Assembly (NCBI RefSeq): GCF_025153525.1 | Contig: NZ_JANZNR010000002.1 | Location: 372,001-436,000, forward strand | Direction of reading: 5' to 3' | Source of the DNA: Psychroserpens sp. SPM9 | Lineage (GTDB): Bacteria > Bacteroidota > Bacteroidia > Flavobacteriales > Flavobacteriaceae | Length of the DNA: 64,000 nucleotides | Shown here: positions 37,138 through 45,191 of the stretch, one piece after another | How the letters are laid out: the number at the start of each line of letters is the position of its first letter | Position numbering within the stretch: position 1 is the stretch's first letter | Position numbers and translations under genes: made by a program | The notes under the pieces: model-generated | What the model saw: only the letters and a program-made list of their open reading frames with translations | The model's database searches: none | Told to the model about the DNA's origin: nothing

Positions 37138-37387
37138 TGGCTGCTAATTTTTCAGTAACAATAGCCATTGCCGCCTTTACAGACGTCATTTTTTCCATGT
37201 CTTCATTTTCGATTCTGATATCAAATTCATCCTCAACATCCAAAATCACATCGACGAGATTCGCAGAATTAATCTTTAAATCGTTAATAAAATCAGTGTC
37301 TTCTGAAAGTGTTTCAAAAGCCGCTTCATCTTGAATATAAGGTTGAACAATGGTTTTTAACTTGGCAATTAATTCGTCGTTTGTCAT
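37127..37387 (-). CDS. acyl carrier protein of the polyketide cluster
   Basis: 86 residues. The phosphopantetheine Ser lies in INDLKINSANLVDVI, where ordinary ACPs read DSLDxVE; this NSANLVD variant sets it apart from the housekeeping ACP. Acidic helix II (DVEDEFDIRIENEDME) is typical. 3 bases from the ketosynthase gene. Confidence 0.9.
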   Translation of the reverse strand: MTNDELIAKLKTIVQPYIQDEAAFETLSEDTDFINDLKINSANLVDVILDVEDEFDIRIENEDMEKMTSVKAAMAIVTEKLAANDR

Positions 37388-37390
37388 AAC

Positions 37391-38656
37391 TTAATTATAG
37401 CTCTTAAAGATAACACAAGCATTGACATCGCCAAAACCAAAACTGGCTTTTGCGGCAATGTTTAGTTCTGTATCTAATGCTGTTTTAATAATTTTTTCTT
37501 CGGAAATCAATGCAGAAATCTCCGGATGTACATCTTCACAATTGATATTTGGAAAGACAAACTGGTCTTTCAACTGAAGTACAGTCGCCACAGCTTCAAT
37601 GCTTCCTGCGGCAGCCAAACAGTGACCAACCATCGATTTTAAGGAGTTGATATAAGGAAAATCATCACCTTTTCTTTGTAGGGCTTTGGTCCAGTTTTCA
37701 ATCTCTAAGCTATCTTTTGAAGTGGCTGTTAAATGGCCGTTAATGGTATCAATAGCTGCTGCAGAAATTTGAGCATTAGTAATAGCATCTGTGATACAAC
37801 GTTGCACCGCTTCGGCATTTGGCGCTGTCATGGTTCCGCCATCACGTTGACCACCCGAGTTCATATGTCCCCCTAAAACCTCAGCATAAATTGTTGCCTG
37901 ACGCTCTAAAGCACTTTCTAAAGATTCTAAAACTAAAGCACCAGCACCTGGCACAAAACCTGAGGCACTTGCGCTCATGGGTCTCGAACCCTGTTCTGGA
38001 GATTCATTATGCTTATAAGTCATGACACGCATAGCATCAAATCCGCCCCAAATATAAGGGCCATCATCACTACAACTTCCAACGAGCATACGTTTAGCTT
38101 GTCCGTTTTTAATCCGTTCATAACCCATTAAAATAGCTTCAGTTCCTGTGGTACATGCTGAAGAATTGGTTGTTACCTGATTGCCTAATCCTAGAATTCC
38201 ACCGAGAAATGCACTTATGCCACTTGCCATAGTTTGAACCACAACAGTGCTTCCGAGGCGTTTTACATCACCATCATCAAGTTTATAAATAGCCTCTCTA
38301 AATTTTTCAACACCCGAAGTGCCTGTTCCGAAGACTGTGCCACTATCAAAATCCAGCTTACTATCGCTATTTATAGAAAATCCGGCGTCTTTCCAGGCAT
38401 CAATTCCTGCAAAACAACCATACAAAATACCCGAACTATTGAAGCCTCTTAATTGTAAAGGTGTAAGATACTCCAGCTTTTTGTCTTCAGAAATGTGCGG
38501 AATACCTCCAATACAGCAGGAGAAATTTAAGTCGGCCAATTGTTGGTGATGTGTGATTCCGGAGTGGCCATTTTTGATAGCTTTGCTAAACGCATCAAGT
38601 CCGACACCATTTGGTGCAACAACTCCTAACCCTGTAATAACAACTCTGTTTTTCAT
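37391..38656 (-). CDS. beta-ketoacyl-ACP synthase, KAS II type, of polyketide cluster
   Basis: 421 residues. Catalytic Cys in NSSACTTGTEAIL, first His in NGHLTATSKDS (usual form HGTST), second His in KSMVGHCLAAAGSIE. All three catalytic residues are present. It would extend an acyl chain on the cluster ACP. Only 1 base separates it from the dehydratase gene. Confidence 0.92.
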   Translation of the reverse strand: MKNRVVITGLGVVAPNGVGLDAFSKAIKNGHSGITHHQQLADLNFSCCIGGIPHISEDKKLEYLTPLQLRGFNSSGILYGCFAGIDAWKDAGFSINSDSKLDFDSGTVFGTGTSGVEKFREAIYKLDDGDVKRLGSTVVVQTMASGISAFLGGILGLGNQVTTNSSACTTGTEAILMGYERIKNGQAKRMLVGSCSDDGPYIWGGFDAMRVMTYKHNESPEQGSRPMSASASGFVPGAGALVLESLESALERQATIYAEVLGGHMNSGGQRDGGTMTAPNAEAVQRCITDAITNAQISAAAIDTINGHLTATSKDSLEIENWTKALQRKGDDFPYINSLKSMVGHCLAAAGSIEAVATVLQLKDQFVFPNINCEDVHPEISALISEEKIIKTALDTELNIAAKASFGFGDVNACVIFKSYN

Positions 38657-38657
38657 A

Positions 38658-39113
38658 TTATAACTCAGACTTTTCGGGAGTTTTAATCATTCCTGATAGT
38701 TTTCCGCGACAGACTAATTCGCCTTTTTCATTATAAAGTTTCACATTGCATTTCAGTTTATGAAACCGAAATACGTCTTTTTCAGATACGACGGTCACCT
38801 GCTCTCCAGGATACACTGGTAAAAAGAAATCTACCTGACTGGAAGTAAGTGCAATTTGCGGAATATCATTTCCTCGTAATTCTTCCTTCAGCATATAAAT
38901 CCCCAAACAAACGAGTCCGATTTGCGCCATACATTCAGTTAAAATAACACCTGGCGTTATGGGATGGTTTTTAAAATGACCTTTATAAAAATAGGCGTCT
39001 TTATTAAAAGTGTACTGTCCGGTGATACCTTCCGAAGTAATTTCAGTCAATGTATCCACAAACAAAAACGGGTCTTGATAAGGTAAAAGGGCTATGATTT
39101 CTTGTGCTGTCAT
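38658..39113 (-). CDS. FabZ/FabA-like 3-hydroxyacyl-ACP dehydratase
   Basis: The ATG at 39113 is 2 bases after the stop of the upstream reductase and starts MTAQEIIALLPYQDPFLFVD; an earlier ATG (39155) lies inside that gene. 151 residues. Hot-dog fold with catalytic His in KGHFKNHPITPGV and Glu in LTECMAQIG. Dehydrates the beta-hydroxyacyl intermediate. Confidence 0.9.
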   Translation of the reverse strand: MTAQEIIALLPYQDPFLFVDTLTEITSEGITGQYTFNKDAYFYKGHFKNHPITPGVILTECMAQIGLVCLGIYMLKEELRGNDIPQIALTSSQVDFFLPVYPGEQVTVVSEKDVFRFHKLKCNVKLYNEKGELVCRGKLSGMIKTPEKSEL

Positions 39114-39115
39114 GG

Positions 39116-39913
39116 TTAATTGATATGTTCGCCACCATCCACAGGAATCACGCAACCGTTAATCCAGTTCGCTTCATCTTTAGATAAAAGATACACGACA
39201 TTGGCGACATCTTCAGGCTGCGTTAAACGTTTATGCGGATTGCGTTTTAGGCTATGTGCTTTAATTTGATCACTTCCTGGAATCATCCGTAAAGAGGCTG
39301 TATCTGTCACACCAGCCTGAATACAATTGGCTTTTATTCCAAAAGGTGCAAATTCTAAAGCGATGTTTCTGGTGATGGCTTCTAAAGTGACTTTAGCTGC
39401 AGAAACAGCCGCATAATGTTTCCAGGCTTTAGTGTTTCCTTCGCTGGTAAAACTGATAATTCGAGCATCTTGTGCGAATAATTTTTCTTCAAAAAGGGCT
39501 TTGCTCCAGTCGTATAAACTAATGGCCATCGCATTAATGGTTAAGTTGAAATCATCGGTTTTTAAGGTTGGATTATCTTCGGAAATCATCGGTTTTAAGT
39601 TGCCTTTGGCGACACTATGAACGAGGGTTCTTATGCGTCCTTCGGAACCTAAAATGGGTTTTAATTCTGAAATGATTTGTGCGCGCTTTTCAGTTTTAAA
39701 CGCATCAACATTATATGATTTAAACTGAATGCCTTCTGCTTTAATGGTTTCAAATTCTGAAGCTATTTCGGCCTCTTGAGTTCTTGAATTTCTATGGATA
39801 ATACAAATATTCATCCCATGTGCTGCCAGTTTTTTGGCTGTTGCTAAACCTAATCCGCTGGAACCTCCTAAGATGAGTGCCCAATAGTTTTTATTTTTAA
39901 ATTCTCTTACCAT
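39116..39913 (-). CDS. SDR-family reductase, probably enoyl-ACP reductase-like (Y-x6-K)
   Basis: 265 residues. NADP motif LGGSSGLGLATAKKL near the start. The catalytic residues are Tyr and Lys in YAAVSAAK, spaced Y-x6-K as in FabI/FabL enoyl reductases, not Y-x3-K as in ketoreductases. The C-terminus ends with CVIPVDGGEH. In this cluster it could supply the enoyl reduction step; a separate ketoreductase is absent and may be borrowed from fatty-acid synthesis. Confidence 0.85.
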   Translation of the reverse strand: MVREFKNKNYWALILGGSSGLGLATAKKLAAHGMNICIIHRNSRTQEAEIASEFETIKAEGIQFKSYNVDAFKTEKRAQIISELKPILGSEGRIRTLVHSVAKGNLKPMISEDNPTLKTDDFNLTINAMAISLYDWSKALFEEKLFAQDARIISFTSEGNTKAWKHYAAVSAAKVTLEAITRNIALEFAPFGIKANCIQAGVTDTASLRMIPGSDQIKAHSLKRNPHKRLTQPEDVANVVYLLSKDEANWINGCVIPVDGGEHIN

Positions 39914-40959
39914 TCTAATAATATACGTTGTGCCGAGAATCCTGGACCAAAACTCAACATTAATCCAAGATCTCCTTGTGGCAATTGTTTATCCATAAAG
40001 CGTTCTAAAACATATAAAACAGTGGCACTACTCATATTGCCATAATCTCTTAAAACTGCTTTGGTGTCGTCTATATTTTTTCCAAGTGATCCAAATAAAT
40101 CCTCAACGGTTTGGACAATTTTTTTGCCGCCAGGATGAAAAATCAAATGCTCTATATCTGCAATCGTTTTGTGATTTCGTTCTAAAAACGGATGGACAAT
40201 TTTTGGGAAATGTTCAGAAATAGTTTCAGGAACCGCTTTATCTAAAATCATTTGTAATCCTGTATTGACGAGTTTAAAGCCCATCATCGTTTCGGCATCA
40301 TAAAAATGATACATCGCTTCATCAATGATTTTCGGACCTTTTTCATCTTCATAAGAGGATAAAATAACACTTGATGCGCCATCACCAAAAATAGCAGCAC
40401 TCACGATATTCACCATTGAGAAATCATCTAACTGAAAGGTTGCCGTTGGTGATTCTACAGCAATGACCACAGCGCGTTTATTGGGATTGGCTTTTAAAAA
40501 GTTCTTAGCATAAATAATTCCTGAAACGCCTGCTGCACAACCCATTTCTGTAACAGGAAGTCTAACGATATCCTGTTTCATTTTGAGGTTATTAATTAGG
40601 TAGGCATCCATGGACGGAATCATAATTCCGGTGCAACTAACCGTAATAATGTAATCTATATCGGTAGGTTGTAGCTTGGCTTTATTTAAAGCTTTGACTA
40701 AGGATTGCTCGGCCAGTTTGACAACTTCACGTGCATAAATAGCATTTTTTTCTTCAAAAGATGTTTTTAAAAATACGGCTTCGGCATCCATAATAGAATA
40801 GCGACGGTCCACACCAGCATTCTCAAAAAGCTTGATGACTTTTCGCTGAAAACGTTCCTCCTGACCCGATAACCACAGATTTAAATACGGAATAATATCT
40901 TTGGTTTCTCTCGTGTATTTAGGCAGCTGTTTTGCTACTGATGTTATTTTTACGCTCAT
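39907..40959 (-). CDS. type III polyketide synthase (chalcone/stilbene synthase family)
   Basis: 350 residues. The CoA-ligating triad is visible: Cys141 (TEMGCAAG), His275 (LIFHPGGKK) and Asn308 (RDYGNMSS). The enzyme extends an acyl starter with malonyl-CoA and cyclises it to a resorcinol or pyrone. Overlaps the SDR gene by 7 bases and follows the methyltransferase by 1 base. In other bacteria a PKS III with methyltransferase and flavin oxygenase makes alkylresorcinols and alkylquinones, a plausible outcome here. Confidence 0.93.
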   Translation of the reverse strand: MSVKITSVAKQLPKYTRETKDIIPYLNLWLSGQEERFQRKVIKLFENAGVDRRYSIMDAEAVFLKTSFEEKNAIYAREVVKLAEQSLVKALNKAKLQPTDIDYIITVSCTGIMIPSMDAYLINNLKMKQDIVRLPVTEMGCAAGVSGIIYAKNFLKANPNKRAVVIAVESPTATFQLDDFSMVNIVSAAIFGDGASSVILSSYEDEKGPKIIDEAMYHFYDAETMMGFKLVNTGLQMILDKAVPETISEHFPKIVHPFLERNHKTIADIEHLIFHPGGKKIVQTVEDLFGSLGKNIDDTKAVLRDYGNMSSATVLYVLERFMDKQLPQGDLGLMLSFGPGFSAQRILLEW

Positions 40960-40960
40960 A

Positions 40961-41674
40961 TTAGTTTTGCTTCAATATCCATTGATAACGGAAAGCCCAT
41001 TTCCAACGTATATGATAATTGGCATTTAGTTCTTCCGAGATATGAATTAATTCCTTTCGTTTAAATCCTCGTAATACAGAGGTGAGTCCGTCTTCAATAA
41101 TCGTTTTGTTTTGTATCGTTGTGCACAACACCTTAAATAAATAGTACGCTAATTTATGTCGGTGTAAATCGTTGACGACAATACCATACTTAGCTTGTTT
41201 TAAAACTGATTTCAAAAACGAAATAAGCGCTTCATCTTTAAAATGATGTAAAAACAGTGTTGCTAAAACCACATCATAATCGAGTTGTTCAAACGCTTCA
41301 GAAAAAATATCAATTGTTTTAAATTGTATGTTATCATAGGTTTTAGATTGGGACTCCGCATAACTTATTGTATTGGGATTGGCATCAATTCCTATTAATT
41401 GTAAACGGTAGCCATAGCGCTTTCCAAATCGCGAGACTTCTCTAAGCATATCGCCACCACCACAGCCCAAATCAATAATAGTAACAGGTTCGCTTTTTGG
41501 GTGATTTTTTAGTGCGTTTTTTAGTCCGTTAATCGTCACAGCATTCCCGCCAAGCCATTGATTTATTTTTGCCAGTTTATCTAAGGCGTCTAAGAGTATC
41601 GGACCATCATAGTCCAGATCATCCATGATTTCCTGCTGGTCACTTCTATATTTTGTGTTCACTAGTAAACTCAT
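40961..41674 (-). CDS. SAM-dependent methyltransferase of the polyketide cluster
   Basis: 237 residues. The ATG at 41674 overlaps the upstream stop as ATGA and is preferred over the ATG at 41737, which would overlap that gene by 67 bases. SAM motif I is IIDLGCGGGDML; the post-I Asp is in LIGIDANP; LATLFLHHF follows. Likely O- or C-methylates the polyketide ring. Confidence 0.88.
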   Translation of the reverse strand: MSLLVNTKYRSDQQEIMDDLDYDGPILLDALDKLAKINQWLGGNAVTINGLKNALKNHPKSEPVTIIDLGCGGGDMLREVSRFGKRYGYRLQLIGIDANPNTISYAESQSKTYDNIQFKTIDIFSEAFEQLDYDVVLATLFLHHFKDEALISFLKSVLKQAKYGIVVNDLHRHKLAYYLFKVLCTTIQNKTIIEDGLTSVLRGFKRKELIHISEELNANYHIRWKWAFRYQWILKQN

Positions 41675-42828
41675 TTCACCTGCATTAATTTTCCATGGGT
41701 TCGTTTTATAATATGTGGTAAAATCATGGGAAACCATTGTAATACTTGCATCGAAACTTCGGAAAGTTTAGAGTGATTAAATAGGTTTGCTATTCTATGA
41801 CCTGTTTTTAAACGCGATTTAAAAACGGCGTTCCATTCTCTAAGATACTGCTTTTCTAAGGCTTCTCTATTAGGAATTTCCGAATTAAAATATTTAACAA
41901 TAAGCTGAGAGGCGATTTGCGCACTTTTTATAGCCATACTCATTCCATTACCACATAAAGGATGAATAAGTGCGGCAGTATCACCACACATAATGATATG
42001 ATGGTCAATAGGCTTTTTATTTTCAAATGAAATCTGACTTATGGTGAGTGGTTGTTCAAAAACGGGAGATGTGTGATTAAAAATGTGCTTTAAATGTTTG
42101 TTTTTAAACAGCACTTCATGTTGAAACTCTTCTATACTCTTGAATTTTTTAAAAGACTTATAATTAGTAATATAACACACATTGATACGGTCATATTCAA
42201 CTTTAGAAACACCACAATAGCCTCCTTCAAAATTGTGAAGAGCGACCACATTGTCAGGAAACTCACCTGTAACATGCGTTTTTACAGCTAAGTATGGCGA
42301 CTTTGTTTTTATAAATTTCCGGTTGAGTTTTAGGTCGACATTAGCACGTTTCCCATAAGCACCAATCACTATTTTCGCTTTATAGCTTTTACTGTTTTTG
42401 GTAGCTACGGAAAACCTATCATCGAAAAACTGAATATCTTCAACAGTATCCTGTGAAATCTGAGCGTTATGCTCTATTGCTTTTTCAGCTAATGCAGCAT
42501 CTAAACAAAACCGACTAATCCCGAGGCCACCCATGGGCAATGTAGCAGAAATAAGTTTGCTTTTTTTAGTAGATAACTGAAATGTGTCAATCCTTTTAGC
42601 GCCTAATTGAAACACATCAAGGTCTAAAAAATTGAGATACGGCAAGACTTCATTTGACACATATTCACCACAAACCTTATGTTTTGGATACTTGTTTTTT
42701 TCAATAACTAAGACGTTGAGATTATACTTTGACAAGTGAATTGCACTAGACAGCCCAGCCAATCCACCGCCAACGATAATCACATCAAAGGTTGAGGAAT
42801 TTGTATTCAATATCTTTTTCTTAATCAA
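41671..42828 (-). CDS. FAD-dependent oxidoreductase (GGR/UbiH-like)
   Basis: 385 residues. FAD-binding GGGLAGLSSAIHLSK at residue 20, the KHKVCGEYVSNE block typical of the geranylgeranyl-reductase-like group, and the second FAD motif MCGDTAALIHPLCGNGMSMA near residue 285. As first gene of the operon it may hydroxylate or reduce the polyketide product. Confidence 0.88.
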   Translation of the reverse strand: MIKKKILNTNSSTFDVIIVGGGLAGLSSAIHLSKYNLNVLVIEKNKYPKHKVCGEYVSNEVLPYLNFLDLDVFQLGAKRIDTFQLSTKKSKLISATLPMGGLGISRFCLDAALAEKAIEHNAQISQDTVEDIQFFDDRFSVATKNSKSYKAKIVIGAYGKRANVDLKLNRKFIKTKSPYLAVKTHVTGEFPDNVVALHNFEGGYCGVSKVEYDRINVCYITNYKSFKKFKSIEEFQHEVLFKNKHLKHIFNHTSPVFEQPLTISQISFENKKPIDHHIIMCGDTAALIHPLCGNGMSMAIKSAQIASQLIVKYFNSEIPNREALEKQYLREWNAVFKSRLKTGHRIANLFNHSKLSEVSMQVLQWFPMILPHIIKRTHGKLMQVK

Positions 42829-42866
42829 TTTCCTTAAAGATAAGTCGAAATTGAGTGAGATTAAAA

Positions 42867-43322
42867 TTAACGGACTTCTATAATTTTAAATTCTTGATTG
42901 CGGAATGTAATTAAGTCACCTGCTTGTTTTCCTAGAAGTAATTTTGCAATGGGAGTATTTGCTGAAATCGCATAAAATTGTTGGTCTTGTGCTTGTAGTT
43001 GCCCAGCACTAATTATTATAAAATAATGAGCTTGAGTTGTAAAAATAAGGCTGCCTAAGCCAATTGTATTGGAAGATTTAGACAGGTCTATCTTAGATAA
43101 TAATTCATTTAGTTTCTGAATTTCAGCCAATTGTTGTCCTGCTTTTTCACGCTCTAACTGAAGCATAGCACGACCAGTTTCGTGCTTATCACCAGCCGAA
43201 CTTTTGGTTTCAGAAGTAAGTGACTCCTGAATCTCGTTTATGGTTTGTTGAATAGCATTCAAGCGACCGTCTACAAACTGCTGGCATTGTTTAAATAAGG
43301 TTTGTTTAAGACTGCTATTCAT
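42867..43322 (-). CDS. GreA/GreB C-terminal-domain-like protein
   Basis: The ATG at 43322 overlaps the mtgA stop by 8 bases and starts MNSSLKQTLFKQCQQFV; earlier ATGs lie inside mtgA. 151 residues: an N-terminal coiled coil (residues 5-75) and a FKBP-like C-terminal domain (YAISANTPIAKLLLGKQAGDLITF) as in Gre factors. The acidic tip of true Gre factors is not evident, so RNA polymerase cleavage activity is uncertain; it may bind the secondary channel in another role. Similar proteins are sometimes misnamed 3-oxoacyl-ACP synthase. Confidence 0.75.
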   Translation of the reverse strand: MNSSLKQTLFKQCQQFVDGRLNAIQQTINEIQESLTSETKSSAGDKHETGRAMLQLEREKAGQQLAEIQKLNELLSKIDLSKSSNTIGLGSLIFTTQAHYFIIISAGQLQAQDQQFYAISANTPIAKLLLGKQAGDLITFRNQEFKIIEVR

Positions 43323-44019
43323 CGTTTTCTCGTTTTGGATAGTGTAGACTTCCAAAATAACGCATTTGTTTGGTAATCCATCCTTTTCTACTTGAAATAT
43401 ACGGTGTTGCTGGATTAGCTTGATAGCGTGTTGGATTAGGCAGTATAGCGGCAATTGCAGCGGCTTCATCCTTAGATAATCTTGACGCTGTTTTTTTAAA
43501 CCAGTATTGAGATGCGGCTTCTGCGCCATAAATACCAGGACCCATTTCGATACTATTGAGATAAACTTCCATTATGCGCTCTTTACTCCAAATAAGTTCT
43601 ATTAAAAATGTAAAATAGGTTTCTAAACCTTTGCGTAACCAACTGCGTTCTGGCCAAAGAAATACGTTTTTTGCGACTTGCTGACTTATGGTACTTGCGC
43701 CTTTAATACGCTGTCCTTTTTTGTTGTTTTCGTAAGCTTTTTCAATGGCTTTAATGTCAAATCCGTTGTGTGTTAAAAACAACTGGTCTTCACTGCAGAT
43801 AACGGCCAGTTGTAAGTTGGGTGATATGGTTTCTAATGGTACCCAATCGTGTTGCCAGCCTTTTTTATTAGCATCGGTTTGCTCTATGTTTTTAATGACC
43901 ATTAATGGAGTTATAGGCACAGGAACCCATTTAAATACCACGACAATTAGAATAGAAAATATAAAAACCCAGAACAAGGTTTTGAACACAAATCTAAAAA
44001 AGCGTTTTATAAATTTCAT
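43315..44019 (-). CDS. mtgA: monofunctional peptidoglycan glycosyltransferase
   Basis: 234 residues: one N-terminal transmembrane helix (FKTLFWVFIFSILIVVVF) and a GT51 domain with the catalytic Glu in VICSEDQLFLTHNGFD, the KGASTISQQVAKNVFLW block, and EVYLNSIEMGPGIYGAEAAS. Polymerises lipid II glycan strands at the inner membrane. 3 bases from the FAD oxidase gene. Confidence 0.95.
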   Translation of the reverse strand: MKFIKRFFRFVFKTLFWVFIFSILIVVVFKWVPVPITPLMVIKNIEQTDANKKGWQHDWVPLETISPNLQLAVICSEDQLFLTHNGFDIKAIEKAYENNKKGQRIKGASTISQQVAKNVFLWPERSWLRKGLETYFTFLIELIWSKERIMEVYLNSIEMGPGIYGAEAASQYWFKKTASRLSKDEAAAIAAILPNPTRYQANPATPYISSRKGWITKQMRYFGSLHYPKRENDE

Positions 44020-44022
44020 TTT

Positions 44023-45138
44023 TTAAGCGTGTACCAAATCTGCTAATTCTTGTCCGATAAGACTTCCAATAGCCACTCCCATTCCGCCCAAACGCACGCC
44101 ACAACAGACATGATTACTGAGCTGTTTGACCACCGGTTTTTTTTGTTGACCAACACCCATAATACCGCTCCATCGCTGATCGATTTCAAAAGCAGTGTTA
44201 GGTAAAATCGTTGATTTTAAAAGATGTTCAAGTTCATTTTGAATGCGTTCTGTTTGACCAAATGCTGTCGTTTCTTCACCTTTAAAATCGAGGTTTCGAC
44301 CGCCTCCAAACAAGATACGATTGTCAATATTTCTAAAGTAATAATAGCCTTGGTCTAAATGGAAGGTTCCTTTAATATGCAAATCCTGGATTGGTTTCGT
44401 TATTAGCACTTGTGCTCTGGCAGGTTTGACTTCGGAAATACCTAAACCTGAAGCAAAGCCATTTGTAGCAATGAGTAATTTTGATGTTGAACATTCGAAA
44501 GCATTCGTTTTGACTTTAACTGAATTTGTAGCTTCAGAAAACTGCTCTACAGTGATATTATTAAGTATTTTAATTCCTGAACCATAGACCTTTTGGATTA
44601 GAGCATTCATCATCATACCTGTATCGATCTGGCCTTCAAACTGATTAAAACTCAAACGCTCGTGGCAATTTTTAAAACCGAATGCATTCGTTTTAAAACT
44701 AAAAACCTCATCATTAAACAATGGGTATAACAATTGGTTGATGTCATCAGTTTTGGAATAGCACTTTTCAAATAAATCATCTGTTTTAGAAAACAATTCG
44801 TAGCCTCCTAATTGCTGATAATTTATATTTGTGTCGCCTAATGTACTACGTAATAATTGTAAGCCATCAATACGCTTTTTTACGAGTTGAAAGACCTCTT
44901 CTTTTGTGTGCGTTTTAAGGTCATCAATAATTTCACTTAAGCTCCCAAAACAAGCAAAGCCAGCGTTTTTAGTGCTTGCACCTTGAGGCAACATCCCCTT
45001 TTCAAGAACCAAGATTTTTGCTTTAGGGAAACGTCTTTTTAATTGTAAGGCACAATTAAGACCCACGATACCGCTGCCAACTATAGTGTAATCTATATCG
45101 GTAAACCACGATTTTATTTCCCAGTAACTATAATTCAT
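44023..45138 (-). CDS. FAD-dependent oxidoreductase, DAO/glycine oxidase family
   Basis: 371 residues; FAD motif IVGSGIVGLNCALQLK near residue 20, GASTKNAGFACFGS, and the C-terminal GVRLGGMGVAIGSLIG. Oxidises an unknown amine or amino acid. Probably co-transcribed with mtgA and the Gre-like gene. Its start lies directly after the terminator at 45141, so its promoter must be within or before that hairpin, or it depends on readthrough. Confidence 0.85.
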   Translation of the reverse strand: MNYSYWEIKSWFTDIDYTIVGSGIVGLNCALQLKRRFPKAKILVLEKGMLPQGASTKNAGFACFGSLSEIIDDLKTHTKEEVFQLVKKRIDGLQLLRSTLGDTNINYQQLGGYELFSKTDDLFEKCYSKTDDINQLLYPLFNDEVFSFKTNAFGFKNCHERLSFNQFEGQIDTGMMMNALIQKVYGSGIKILNNITVEQFSEATNSVKVKTNAFECSTSKLLIATNGFASGLGISEVKPARAQVLITKPIQDLHIKGTFHLDQGYYYFRNIDNRILFGGGRNLDFKGEETTAFGQTERIQNELEHLLKSTILPNTAFEIDQRWSGIMGVGQQKKPVVKQLSNHVCCGVRLGGMGVAIGSLIGQELADLVHA

Positions 45139-45140
45139 AA

Positions 45141-45176
45141 AAAAAGAAAAGCTCCTAAAATTAGGAGCTTTTTTTT
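45141..45176. terminator. bidirectional-looking terminator
   Basis: AAAGCTCCTAA with TTAGGAGCTTT, T-rich on both strands. Functionally it ends the minus-strand metalloprotease transcript. Confidence 0.8.
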
Positions 45177-45191
45177 AATTCAAGATGTTTT

